Assembly: GCA_002728755.1 (NCBI GenBank)
Contig: PBVT01000081.1
Location: forward strand, 1 to 64,000
DNA length: 64,000 bases
Source: Myxococcales bacterium
Lineage (GTDB): Bacteria > Myxococcota_A > UBA9042 > UBA3505
Direction: 5' to 3'
Shown here: positions 26,526 to 35,779 of the stretch, piece after piece
How positions within the stretch are numbered: position 1 is the first letter of the stretch
Layout: each line of letters begins with the position of its first letter
Position numbers and translations under genes: made by a program
The notes under the pieces: generated by a model
What the model was told of the DNA's origin: nothing
The model's input: the letters and a program-made list of their open reading frames with translations, nothing else
Database searches by the model: none

Positions 26526-29500
26526 ATGAATAGCGACGATTTTCCGCCGAAAGACGAAAAGGGTAAAACTGACAGTGCCGAGAACGAAGAGGCTGCTCCA
26601 TCTGAAGTGGATATGTCTCTGATCGGTGTCTACAAAACGCAGGTCGGCGAGTCCGATGACAACCCGTGGTCAGGGGCTGGATCGGTAGATCCAACCGACG
26701 CAGAAAAGCTTGCCCCGGCCCCCCCACCTGTCCCAGGCGCCCCCCTCGACATCGAAGAGGAGCCCGTCGCTGAGGTCGCTCCTGAAGAGGAGCCCGTCGC
26801 TGAGGTCGCTCCTGAAGAGGAGCCCGCCGCTGAGGTCGCTCCTGAAGAGGAGCCCGCCGCTGAGGATGCTGCGGGAGAGGATACGGAGATAGCTCTCGAG
26901 CTCGACGTTGAAGCGACCGATGGTGAAGATAACGATGCCCTGTTTGATGCGGTGGCCAGTGAGCTGCAGGTCAGTGAAGACGGAGCAAGCGACTCCGACG
27001 GCAGTGGAGAAGAGAGCGATCTTGAAGCCTTCCTCAGTGATGGTGGAGACGAGGACGAATTTCCAACCATCGAAGAAGCCGCCTTTGACGCCTCTTCTCT
27101 GGAAGAGGAATCCACAGACGAAGACGCGCTGCTCGAATCCCTCAATATGGAGATGGACGAGCTTGGTGGTGATGGACTGGAGCTCGATGTGCTACCAGGT
27201 CTAGACCCCTTGACCGGGTCGTCGCCCATCAGCAGTGATGTTCCAGTTTCGATGCTGGAACCAGAGCCACAAGGATCATCGTCAAAGAGCGTTGTTCTGG
27301 CATTAATCCTCGGGATTATCGTTGGAGCCGGTGGGCTATTCGGCGTGGTTAGCCAGGGAATCGTCAGTCTTCCTGGAGCCGAAAAGGTCGAGAAAAAGAA
27401 AAAGAAAGTCGTTAAGAAAACAGTTGCCGGTGGCCTCAAGTTCGACAAATTGCCGAAGGGCTTCAGTCATCGTGGTCTTGTCTATGAGCACAAGGCGCTA
27501 GAGTCGGACACACCAGATGGTTATAAGAAGACCATTGAGGGGTTAGAGAAGAAAATTGCGAAGCTTCAAAGCGACGTGGAGGGTGCGGAAAACTCCTCCA
27601 AAAGCCGTCTAAAGAACGAGCTGGAGCAAGAACTGGTACGGGTCTGGGCCATGTATCATGAGCGTTTTCCTATGGAGTTCACCAAGAAATCACTCGCAGG
27701 GAAATGGAAGGGTATTCGTAAAGGTGCTCTAGGGTATAGCGGCAAAGAATGGGCTCCCAAGCGAAGCGCTGCGTTGGTTCGCGCATTCGACAAGGCTTCG
27801 GACCAGAACTTCAGCCAAGCAATGATCGAGCTTCAAAACTACCTGACAGCATACCCGCAAGGCGGTCAAAACGACTTGTACCTGGTCGGTAGGCTTCTTT
27901 ACCGGCAAGGTCGGGTGAAGGATGCGGCCAAGGTATTTCACGCTGCACTGGCTTCAAGCCCCAAAGATGTCCGTCTGAATTACTCACTCGGTCAGACCTA
28001 TCTGCTTTGGAAGGTTCTCGAAGACAGTCAACAGATTGATCCCCCAGAAAAACCCGCTCTGGAATTAGCCAAAACCCATCTTGATAAAGCGACCAAGGCA
28101 AATCCAGACCACCATTTTTCGACTCTGGCGACAGCAAAGCTGGCCCTCATGCAAGATGATCGAGATTCAGCCCTCGAGCTGACCAACAAGATCATGAAAG
28201 ACGAGAAGGGAGAGTCGAAGAAGTTGGATCGTTCCACCTCGTATGCAGCCAATACAATCCTGGCAGAGATCTATCGTAAGCAATCCCAGGTTGAAAAAGA
28301 GTTGAAAGCTCTGGAAGTCGCAATGGAGATCCAGGAGAGTGAAGAGCTCATCGTACGGATTGCCCAGATCTACCTACGGGGCCGCCCTGGTGCGAACGCT
28401 GACGAGGAAAATCGTAAGACCGGCGAATACCTCTCCAAATGTAGTGGTGGGAAATCAGATGATCCCCCCAAATGCTCAAGCCCGGCCTATTACCGCGTAA
28501 AGATTCAGCACCTAGCCAAAAACGACACAGACCAGCATTCCTCTCTGCTTCTTGAGCAGATGATTGAGAAAGCCCGTGCCGCGTATCCTTCCGACCTGGA
28601 AATCCAGTTACTGGCTGGAACGATGTGGATGGATAAGAAAGATAACGACCGAGCCCTCCAAGTCTATCGCGAGGCTCTGAAGCGCGCTCCGAAACGCCCC
28701 GAAGCGTATCTCGCGATCGCCGATCTTCATCTGGCCTCGAAAACAAACCAGGGCAAGATCAGCGCTGCAAAGATTCTCGACCAGGGGATTCAGAACGTCA
28801 CAAAGACGGTTCCACTCTGGGAAAAGAAATTGGAAATTGCATCGGGCCAACCCGAACAGCAGATTCAAATTCTCAACACCCTGATCAAACTCGACTCCAG
28901 TCGACCCGTGGCAGAACAAGATGCATTATTCCGAATGAAACTGGGGGTTGTGTATCGTGATCTGGACCGTACAGACGAGGCACTCGCCCAGTTCGACCGC
29001 GTACCCGTTGTGAAGTTGAGTGGTGATTATCTGAAGGTCTATATCAGCCTTCTCCTGGGGGCTTCGACCACCGCTTCTGGAGAAAGTGGACTGGCCAAAG
29101 CGGAAAACCTGGCAGCAACCTACATCACCAACAACAACAAGGATCCACTGGCCCATATCCTTATGGGTGAAGTTCTAGTCCATAAAGGGGAGCTCGCGAA
29201 AGCCGAGAACCATCTGAAGCGCGCCACCGAATTCGCCAAGATCGAAGACCCACGGATCTATGATTTGCGCGCTACTATCGCCAAAGAAAACGGAACTCTG
29301 GACATTGCCGAAGAGTTCCTGAAGAGCGCGGTGGACAAGGCCGTAGAACAAAAATGTGAAGGCGCACAATGTGCTTCAAGAGACATCTACGCGGTCAAGC
29401 TTCGCATCAAGCGGGCGGAGACACTTATTGATCTCTTCCGCGCCAGCAAGAAGACGAACCCCACAGACGCCAAACAGAAAAGCACAGAGGCCCTGTCGGT

Positions 29501-30041
29501 ACTCGACAATGTGATCGAGAGCGTTTCCAAAAAGAAATCCAATGCCATTCCGGTAACGGACGAAGTTGTCGCCAAAGCACATCTTCTCCGAGGTAACCTA
29601 TATTATGCGTCATCCGAGATGCGAATGGCACATGCAGATTTCAAACAGGCTCTTGCCCTCGATAAATTCAATACCGACATCAAGATCAGTTACGCCACTT
29701 CACTCATCCAGAGTAAGCGCATAAGAGAAGCCAAGACGTTACTGAACTCGGTTGTTAAGAAAGACCGCTTCCATGCCCTTGCAAACTATCAACTAGCACG
29801 TATTGCAGAGCGCCAGAACGACAGAAAAGCTCGGTTTGCTCATCTTTCACGCGCAGTGAAGAGTGGCGGGAGTGAGATCCCCGAAGCCCATCGCGAATTG
29901 GCCGACCTATATTGGTTAAAAAACACGAAAGAGAATAAGGAACAGGCCAAAAAGCACTATCGGCAATACCTGGACCAGTACCAGAAAGCGAATTCCACTC
30001 GACCGTCGGATGCGGACGAGGTGGAGCGAAAGCTGCGATAG
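26526..30041 (+). CDS. Large TPR membrane protein with acidic N-terminal region
   Basis: 1171 residues from the ATG at 26526; an in-frame TTG at 26511 is the alternative, and neither has a good Shine-Dalgarno sequence. The first 250 residues are very acidic and Pro/Ala/Ser-rich and contain 10-residue EEEPxAEVAP repeats. A single transmembrane helix lies at about residues 255-277, followed by a Lys cluster (KVEKKKKKVVKK). Residues about 300-1165 are mostly TPR helices. The Lys-rich stretch after the helix and lack of a signal peptide leave the topology uncertain. Similar proteins in Myxococcota are unassigned; a scaffold for envelope or motility complexes is possible. No clear partner adjacent. 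Confidence 0.8.
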   Translation: MNSDDFPPKDEKGKTDSAENEEAAPSEVDMSLIGVYKTQVGESDDNPWSGAGSVDPTDAEKLAPAPPPVPGAPLDIEEEPVAEVAPEEEPVAEVAPEEEPAAEVAPEEEPAAEDAAGEDTEIALELDVEATDGEDNDALFDAVASELQVSEDGASDSDGSGEESDLEAFLSDGGDEDEFPTIEEAAFDASSLEEESTDEDALLESLNMEMDELGGDGLELDVLPGLDPLTGSSPISSDVPVSMLEPEPQGSSSKSVVLALILGIIVGAGGLFGVVSQGIVSLPGAEKVEKKKKKVVKKTVAGGLKFDKLPKGFSHRGLVYEHKALESDTPDGYKKTIEGLEKKIAKLQSDVEGAENSSKSRLKNELEQELVRVWAMYHERFPMEFTKKSLAGKWKGIRKGALGYSGKEWAPKRSAALVRAFDKASDQNFSQAMIELQNYLTAYPQGGQNDLYLVGRLLYRQGRVKDAAKVFHAALASSPKDVRLNYSLGQTYLLWKVLEDSQQIDPPEKPALELAKTHLDKATKANPDHHFSTLATAKLALMQDDRDSALELTNKIMKDEKGESKKLDRSTSYAANTILAEIYRKQSQVEKELKALEVAMEIQESEELIVRIAQIYLRGRPGANADEENRKTGEYLSKCSGGKSDDPPKCSSPAYYRVKIQHLAKNDTDQHSSLLLEQMIEKARAAYPSDLEIQLLAGTMWMDKKDNDRALQVYREALKRAPKRPEAYLAIADLHLASKTNQGKISAAKILDQGIQNVTKTVPLWEKKLEIASGQPEQQIQILNTLIKLDSSRPVAEQDALFRMKLGVVYRDLDRTDEALAQFDRVPVVKLSGDYLKVYISLLLGASTTASGESGLAKAENLAATYITNNNKDPLAHILMGEVLVHKGELAKAENHLKRATEFAKIEDPRIYDLRATIAKENGTLDIAEEFLKSAVDKAVEQKCEGAQCASRDIYAVKLRIKRAETLIDLFRASKKTNPTDAKQKSTEALSVLDNVIESVSKKKSNAIPVTDEVVAKAHLLRGNLYYASSEMRMAHADFKQALALDKFNTDIKISYATSLIQSKRIREAKTLLNSVVKKDRFHALANYQLARIAERQNDRKARFAHLSRAVKSGGSEIPEAHRELADLYWLKNTKENKEQAKKHYRQYLDQYQKANSTRPSDADEVERKLR
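26761..26880 (+). repeat. Four tandem 30-bp repeats (EEEPxAEVAP)
   Basis: Units at 26761-26790 and 26791-26820 are identical; the third (26821-26850) differs by one base and the fourth (26851-26880) has several changes. The repeat is in frame and encodes the acidic spacer of the TPR membrane protein. Such identity suggests recent slippage and likely length variation. Confidence 0.92.
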
Positions 30042-30073
30042 GCTCGGCGCTAGATACTTCGAATGAATTCAAG

Positions 30074-30168
30074 ACCTCTCAGCTGTAGAGGTTGGCTTAT
30101 AAAACTCGACTACGATAATTAAAATCTCGCTACGGCGGGAATCTATGAATCGGTTGTCCATACAACCG
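30074..30168 (+). promoter_or_regulatory. aceE promoter region with two inverted repeats
   Basis: TTGGCT at 30092-30097 and GATAAT at 30114-30119 (16-bp spacer) form a plausible promoter. ACCTCT (30074-30079) and AGAGGT (30087-30092) make a 6-7-6 inverted repeat touching the -35. CGGTTGT (30151-30157) and ACAACCG (30162-30168) make a perfect 7-4-7 inverted repeat in the leader, 25 bp before aceE. Either could bind a GntR/PdhR-like repressor or fold in the mRNA; no regulator gene is adjacent. The 152-bp spacer holds nothing else. Confidence 0.45.
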
Positions 30169-30193
30169 TGGAATTCAAAGCTCCGGAGGACAC

Positions 30194-32866
30194 ATGCACA
30201 AACTGCCACAACTGCATATGCAGGTTCCGGATATTGATCCCAGCGAAACTGCGGAATGGCTGGAATCCTTTGACGCACTCGTAGAACAGGGGGGCCTGGA
30301 GCGTGCCTATTATATTCTGACGACGCTGCTTAAACGTGCGCATCTGGAACGTGTACCATTGCCTGCCCTGGTACAGACCCCGTACGTGAACACCATTCCG
30401 CCAGGCAACGAGCCGACCTACCCTGGTGATGAGGACATCGAAAAGCGGATTCGACGTTATGTACGTTGGAATGCCATGGCCATGGTGCACCGACAAAACG
30501 AGAAAGTCCCTGGAATTGGTGGCCACCTCTCAACCTACGCATCTGCATCAACCCTGTACGAAGTGGGGTATCACCACTTCTTCCGCGGTAAAAAAGATGG
30601 CTTTGGAGACCAGGTGTTCTTCCAGGGTCATGGGGCTCCGGGTATCTACGCCCGCGCCTTTGTCGAGGGGCGAATCACAGAAGACCATCTGTTGAATTTC
30701 CGCCGAGAGGTGAATGGTGGTGGGCTCTCGTCCTATCCCCATCCCTGGCTCATGCCCGATTTCTGGGAATTCCCGACTGTGTCCATGGGTCTAGGACCCC
30801 TGGCCGCGATCTACCAGGCGCGCTTCAATCGTTATCTTCATGCTCGAGGGATCTGCGACACAAGCGATACGAGAGTATGGTCCTTTGTTGGTGACGGCGA
30901 ATGCGACGAACCCGAAACCCTCGGGGCCCTTCATGTGGCTGCCCAGGAAGGTCTCGGTAACCTTACATTTGTGGTCAACTGTAACCTCCAACGCCTCGAC
31001 GGCCCTGTTCGTGGTAACGGGAAGATCATTCAAGAATTGGAAGCGACTTTCCACGGCGCAGGTTGGCGCGTGATCAAGGTTGTCTGGGGACGCGAGTGGG
31101 ATCCACTACTTCAGGCGGACGACGAAGGTGTTCTTGTTCAGCGTATGGGCGAAGTCACCGATGGTCAGTACCAGAAATACGTGGTGGAAGATGGAGGGTT
31201 CATTCGAAAGAATTTCTTTGGAACCGATGCTCGCCTTTCACGGCTCGTAGATAACCTTAGCGACGGGGCTCTTGAACGCCTACGTCGTGGAGGCCATGAC
31301 TGCCGAAAGGTCTACGCTGCGATGCAACAGGCCTCCGAGGGAACAGACGTACCTACCGTCATTCTTGCCAAAACGGTCAAGGGCTGGACGTTGGGTGCCG
31401 GTGCCGAGGGGCGGAATGTTGCCCATCAGGCCAAGAAACTACGGCTGGAAGAGCTAAAAGCGTTCCGCGATCGTATCCATCTCGATATACCTGACGAGGA
31501 TTTGGAAGAGCCCCCCTTCATCCGTTTCTCGGATGATAGTGAGGAATACAACTACCTCATGGAGCGACGGAATGCCCTGGGAGGTCCGGTACCGGCCCGA
31601 GCACAACGAAAAACGCAGGTCCAGGTTCCTGGAACCGACTGGTTTGAACGCTTTATGGATGGCTCGGGTGACCGCGAAGTATCAACCACAGGTGCCTTTG
31701 GTCGCATACTTGCCCAGCTTATGAGCGATGAGGATATTGGAAAACGGATTGTCCCCATCATCCCCGATGAAGCGCGTACCTTCGGTCTTGATGCGCTGTT
31801 CCATCGCTATGGCATCTACTCGTCGAAGGGCCAACTCTATGATCCCGTCGACGCCAAACAGCTGATGTACTACCGAGAAGCCAAAGATGGACAGGTCCTT
31901 GAGGAAGGTATCTGTGAAGCGGGTTCCATGGCGAGCTTAACGGCCGCGGCCACCGCGCATACCTTCTTCGGCGAACCCATGATTCCGTTCTATATCTTCT
32001 ATAGTATGTTCGGGTTCCAACGAACCGGTGATCAGGCCTGGCTACTGGCCGACCAACGTGGGCGTGGCTTTATGCTTGGTGCGACTGCAGGACGTACAAC
32101 ACTGAATGGTGAGGGGCTTCAGCATCAGGACGGCCATAGTCTACTGCTCGCCAGCACCAACCCCTGTTGTAAGGTCTATGACCCAGCATTCGCTCATGAG
32201 ATCGCTGTAATCATACAGCAAGGCATGAAGGAGATGTATCAGGAAGAGCAGGATGTCTTCTACTACCTTACCCTTCAGAACGAAGCCTACCCCATGCCGA
32301 AGATGCCGGAAGGAACCGCTGAGGGGGTCATCACAGGTATCTATCGCTATCGTGATGCGCAGATCGACCAAGGCCCAGAGGTCAACCTCTTTGGTAGTGG
32401 CTCGATCCTTCTACAGGTCTTGAAAGCACAAGAACTGCTGGCCGCGCATAACGTACGTGCAAATGTCTGGAGTGTAACCAGCTACAGTGAGCTGCGCCGC
32501 GAAGCGTTAGCCTGTGAACGATGGAATATGCTGCATCCCGAAGACGAACCACGGGTACCCAAGGTCCAACAGATCCTCGGCGATCTCGATGGTCCTGTGA
32601 TTGCCGCCACCGACTATATGAAGGCAGTGCCCGATCAGATCTCCCGTTGGGTTGAACAAGACTTCTACCCGCTCGGAACGGACGGCTTTGGTCGGTCAGA
32701 CACCCGGGAATCGCTTCGGCGCTTCTTCGAGGTAGACGCCGAGTGCATTGCTGTCGCTGCTCTTAAGAGATTGGCAGATCATGGTGCGATCTCGACCAAG
32801 ACAGTGAAGAAAGCCATGAAGGATTACGACATCGATCCAGAAAAGGTCGATCCAGCGATTAGTTGA
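30194..32866 (+). CDS. aceE: Pyruvate dehydrogenase E1 component (homodimeric type)
   Basis: Thiamine-diphosphate enzyme that decarboxylates pyruvate and transfers the acetyl group to the lipoyl E2 of the pyruvate dehydrogenase complex. 890 residues, the normal AceE length. Landmarks are GHLSTYASAS.LYEVG, FFQGHGAPG, and the ThDP/Mg motif GDGECDEPE...NCNLQRLDGPVRGN; the C-terminal half has GEGLQHQDGHS and SVTSYSEL. CGGAGGA precedes the ATG. E2 (aceF) and E3 (lpd) are not next to it, unlike many proteobacteria; instead an SDR gene follows immediately. Confidence 0.97.
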   Translation: MHKLPQLHMQVPDIDPSETAEWLESFDALVEQGGLERAYYILTTLLKRAHLERVPLPALVQTPYVNTIPPGNEPTYPGDEDIEKRIRRYVRWNAMAMVHRQNEKVPGIGGHLSTYASASTLYEVGYHHFFRGKKDGFGDQVFFQGHGAPGIYARAFVEGRITEDHLLNFRREVNGGGLSSYPHPWLMPDFWEFPTVSMGLGPLAAIYQARFNRYLHARGICDTSDTRVWSFVGDGECDEPETLGALHVAAQEGLGNLTFVVNCNLQRLDGPVRGNGKIIQELEATFHGAGWRVIKVVWGREWDPLLQADDEGVLVQRMGEVTDGQYQKYVVEDGGFIRKNFFGTDARLSRLVDNLSDGALERLRRGGHDCRKVYAAMQQASEGTDVPTVILAKTVKGWTLGAGAEGRNVAHQAKKLRLEELKAFRDRIHLDIPDEDLEEPPFIRFSDDSEEYNYLMERRNALGGPVPARAQRKTQVQVPGTDWFERFMDGSGDREVSTTGAFGRILAQLMSDEDIGKRIVPIIPDEARTFGLDALFHRYGIYSSKGQLYDPVDAKQLMYYREAKDGQVLEEGICEAGSMASLTAAATAHTFFGEPMIPFYIFYSMFGFQRTGDQAWLLADQRGRGFMLGATAGRTTLNGEGLQHQDGHSLLLASTNPCCKVYDPAFAHEIAVIIQQGMKEMYQEEQDVFYYLTLQNEAYPMPKMPEGTAEGVITGIYRYRDAQIDQGPEVNLFGSGSILLQVLKAQELLAAHNVRANVWSVTSYSELRREALACERWNMLHPEDEPRVPKVQQILGDLDGPVIAATDYMKAVPDQISRWVEQDFYPLGTDGFGRSDTRESLRRFFEVDAECIAVAALKRLADHGAISTKTVKKAMKDYDIDPEKVDPAIS

Positions 32867-32871
32867 CCTCC

Positions 32872-33627
32872 ATGCAATCACCACCCAGGAGCTGGAACGG
32901 AAAAGTGGCATTGGTGACCGGTGCCTCAAGTGGTATCGGCCGTGCCGTATGCCAGGAGCTGGTAAAGCTGGGGATGACGGTGATCGGAGCCGCTCGTCGA
33001 ACCGAACGCTTAACTGCACTGCAAGAAGAACTAGGAGAAGACAACTTTGAGGGGGTAGAGGTCGATCTCCGCTCAGAACCGTCAATCCTTCGACTCTTCG
33101 AGACCATCCGCGCACGCCATGGGGGAGTGGACGTTCTCGTTAATAATGCTGGCCTTGGTCATAAGGCGACCTTAATGACAGGAGAGACCGACGCGTGGCG
33201 TGAGATGCTGGATGTCAACGTGCTGGCCCTATGTATCTGTAGCCGCGAAGCCATCACCGATATGCGAAGCCGTGGCGATAACGGGCATATCGTACATATC
33301 TCTTCGATGTCGGGTCATCGCGTACCCGGAGGGAGTGGTGTATATTCGGCCACAAAATTCGCGGTGCGGTCCCTGACAGAGGGGCTACGAAAAGAGCTCC
33401 GAGGGGCCACGAGCAAAATTCGTGTATCGGCCGTCAGCCCTGGCTTTGTGGAGACCGAGTTTGCGGAAAAGTACCACCAGAGCAAGGAGGCTGCGGAGCA
33501 GACCTACAGCCAGTTTCCCGTACTCCAATCGGAAGACATCGCAGACGCCGTACGGTTTGTATTGGAAGCCCCGGAGCATATGCAGGTGCATGATATGCTG
33601 ATTCGACCGACCGAACAGGTCAGCTGA
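32872..33627 (+). CDS. Short-chain dehydrogenase/reductase
   Basis: 251 residues from the ATG at 32872; a TTG at 32863 that overlaps the aceE stop (TTGA) would add three residues. Neither has a Shine-Dalgarno sequence. A classical SDR with the cofactor motif TGASSGIG, the NNAG motif, catalytic Ser in HISSMSG and YSATK. AARRTERL after the second strand suggests NADP preference. It looks like the YdfG/serine-dehydrogenase-like group of NADP-dependent SDRs, but the substrate cannot be named. It follows aceE with 5 bp or less between them, so it shares the mRNA. Confidence 0.88.
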   Translation: MQSPPRSWNGKVALVTGASSGIGRAVCQELVKLGMTVIGAARRTERLTALQEELGEDNFEGVEVDLRSEPSILRLFETIRARHGGVDVLVNNAGLGHKATLMTGETDAWREMLDVNVLALCICSREAITDMRSRGDNGHIVHISSMSGHRVPGGSGVYSATKFAVRSLTEGLRKELRGATSKIRVSAVSPGFVETEFAEKYHQSKEAAEQTYSQFPVLQSEDIADAVRFVLEAPEHMQVHDMLIRPTEQVS

Positions 33628-33637
33628 ATATAGCCAG

Positions 33638-35686
33638 TTAAGGCGTCAACTGGTCTGGATAGCTCAGCTTTAGATAGGTCTTCTCGGAGAAGCTGCCGGA
33701 TGCAAAGCTAACCTCGGTGCCATCAGGCCAACGGACCTCTACCGTGTACGTACACGGGAAATCACCGAGTCCAAATAATAGAGCCTTCGAGTCCATGGAA
33801 TTATGCATCCCACGGCTCAGGTGCACATGCCGGGTCATCACCCCATCGGCGAACCGGATTTGTACGCGGGTTCCCACCGCGTCCCGATGCACGGCAACCC
33901 CATCACCGGAGACCTGCAGCCCTATCCAACGGTTCGAAGAGCCGATATCGTTTCTGAAGAGGAAGTTTGGACGCCCTCCACCAGTATCTCGACCACCTAC
34001 GAGTAGATCCAGGTCGCCGTCATGGTCGATATCTGACCAGGCGTGATTCTGGGCCTTCTTCATGGTGGCCAGGTGCTTGCAGAATCCCTGGGCATGGCAA
34101 TACTCATGTTCGCCAGTGCAGTCTGAAGCTGTGGTGCAGGGATGACGGCAACGGTCCTTTAAGCATTGTTCGCCAGCCTCCGTACACGTCGAATCATTCA
34201 CACAGGACGTAAGGCTCGCGCGCACGCCGATGTCGGGGATGTTGATCCCACTGGCGATCCCTACGCTCTGAAAGCTTCCATCGGCCTGTTGGTGCATCAA
34301 ACCAAACCAACTCCGCTGCTCGATCTGGCTGACAGGATCGTAGCTACTGTCGTATTTGCTGTCCCGAGAGAGTGAGAGATCCAGACGACCGTCGTTATCA
34401 AAATCTACAACGGCACCATCCACATCGCCCTCTGCGAAAGGAAGCCCCCGTTCATACCCCTCATTGGTGAAGGTGAATCCACCCTCGGGTCCCGAATTGA
34501 TCAAGACAAGACTCGGGTCTGACCACTTTCTATTCGGCGTCCCATCCTCAGGATGTGAAATGGAGGTCTGAAAGATATCCATGTAGCCATCGTTATTGAT
34601 GTCCGCGCAGGCGAGACCGAAGCCATTGCCCCCCATATAGGACGTTGGACCTTTCCCGGGCTCCGGATCGAGACCATAGCCCGTACTCGCCAGGTAGGGA
34701 TTTCCTCCCGCCTGACTGGCAAAGCCAGCGTCCACCGCCACGTTCTCAAAGCTCCCATTATTATTGCGCCATAGGATGTTCCGGCCATTACCATTGCTGA
34801 CCCCATAGACCGAAACAAAGATGTCGAGATCGCCGTCATCGTCGTAATCACAGACGACCGTGCCGTTGCTGAGCATCGGAGGGTTGTTCTGCAGGTTGGC
34901 GCTCATATCCACAAAGCTGCCCGTTCCATCACCAAGGAAGAGCCCGTCGTAGATCTGCTCAGCCGCCGTGATCCCTCCACCGGTATGACCGTTGCCCATA
35001 TACAGGTCCAGGGTCGTGTCATTATTGAAGTCTGCGAACACCGCGTTCCCCGCGTGGGTCTTATTGGTATAGCTCTCAAAACCCGAACCGATCACGGCTT
35101 CGAAGTGCCCCTCGCCGTCGTTCAAGAAGATCTGGTGGCTGAGCCCCGGAAAGGGGATGTCGATGCCCGAGAAGACGTCCTGGTCGCCATCGTTGTCTAC
35201 ATCACCGAAGGCGAAGAAACCGGATTGTACATTGCGCAGACCGCTCTCATCGGAGAAGTCGCTGAAGGTGCCGTCCCCATTATTCATGAAAACCAGGTGC
35301 TCGAAGGGGACACCATTTTGTGGGTTCGGATAGAGGCTATGCATCACAATGTCGTCAAAACCGTCACCATTGATGTCGGCAAAGCCCAGACGACTGTGGT
35401 CGTTTATGATCGTTCCTACGGGGGGATTTTCCGAGTAATTCCCTACCCGAATACCGCTCTGGTCTGAGATATCTGTGAAGAAGTTCTCCGAGGGCACAGG
35501 AACAAGCCCCGGCTCACAACCTGGAATGGACACATCCGCCTTGATCTCTTCCCCATGGATCTCATTGGTGGAGGTGCCAGTGTCGGATTGCGCTCCATCA
35601 GCCGGGTTGGTGCCCTGGTCTGCAGTTGTGGCTCCACCGCCGCCGCAAGCCCAAAGGAAAAGGATAAGGAGCGTTGTAGATCTCAT
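33638..35686 (-). CDS. Lipoprotein with FG-GAP/VCBS repeats and ASPIC/UnbV domain (CRTAC1-like)
   Basis: 682 residues from the ATG ending at 35686, preceded by GAGAGG. The lipobox is LWAC, followed by Gly and a Thr/Asp linker. Seven calcium-binding type repeats follow (DINGDGFDD, DVDNDGDQD, DYDDDGDLD, DINNDGYMD, DFDNDGRLD, DIDHDGDLD and one degenerate). A Cys-rich insert lies near residues 500-545. The C-terminal 100 residues match the ASPIC/UnbV domain (NRWIGLQVSG...GTRVQI, then VEVRWPDGT). The family resembles animal CRTAC1; in bacteria these are surface or secreted proteins presumed to bind Ca2+ and ligands. It is convergent with the SDR gene. Confidence 0.88.
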   Translation of the reverse strand: MRSTTLLILFLWACGGGGATTADQGTNPADGAQSDTGTSTNEIHGEEIKADVSIPGCEPGLVPVPSENFFTDISDQSGIRVGNYSENPPVGTIINDHSRLGFADINGDGFDDIVMHSLYPNPQNGVPFEHLVFMNNGDGTFSDFSDESGLRNVQSGFFAFGDVDNDGDQDVFSGIDIPFPGLSHQIFLNDGEGHFEAVIGSGFESYTNKTHAGNAVFADFNNDTTLDLYMGNGHTGGGITAAEQIYDGLFLGDGTGSFVDMSANLQNNPPMLSNGTVVCDYDDDGDLDIFVSVYGVSNGNGRNILWRNNNGSFENVAVDAGFASQAGGNPYLASTGYGLDPEPGKGPTSYMGGNGFGLACADINNDGYMDIFQTSISHPEDGTPNRKWSDPSLVLINSGPEGGFTFTNEGYERGLPFAEGDVDGAVVDFDNDGRLDLSLSRDSKYDSSYDPVSQIEQRSWFGLMHQQADGSFQSVGIASGINIPDIGVRASLTSCVNDSTCTEAGEQCLKDRCRHPCTTASDCTGEHEYCHAQGFCKHLATMKKAQNHAWSDIDHDGDLDLLVGGRDTGGGRPNFLFRNDIGSSNRWIGLQVSGDGVAVHRDAVGTRVQIRFADGVMTRHVHLSRGMHNSMDSKALLFGLGDFPCTYTVEVRWPDGTEVSFASGSFSEKTYLKLSYPDQLTP

Positions 35687-35779
35687 TCTGCAACCTCTCG
35701 ATAACAAAGTACTCCACCATGCCGATAGGGGGGTCTTATTCACCGCGCCAAGAGCCTGGTGCACCCGTATTCGACCACT

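Noticed and set aside
26630-27448. 272-residue Ser/Ala-rich minus-strand frame
   Set aside because: It mirrors the acidic, repeat-bearing N-region of the TPR membrane protein.
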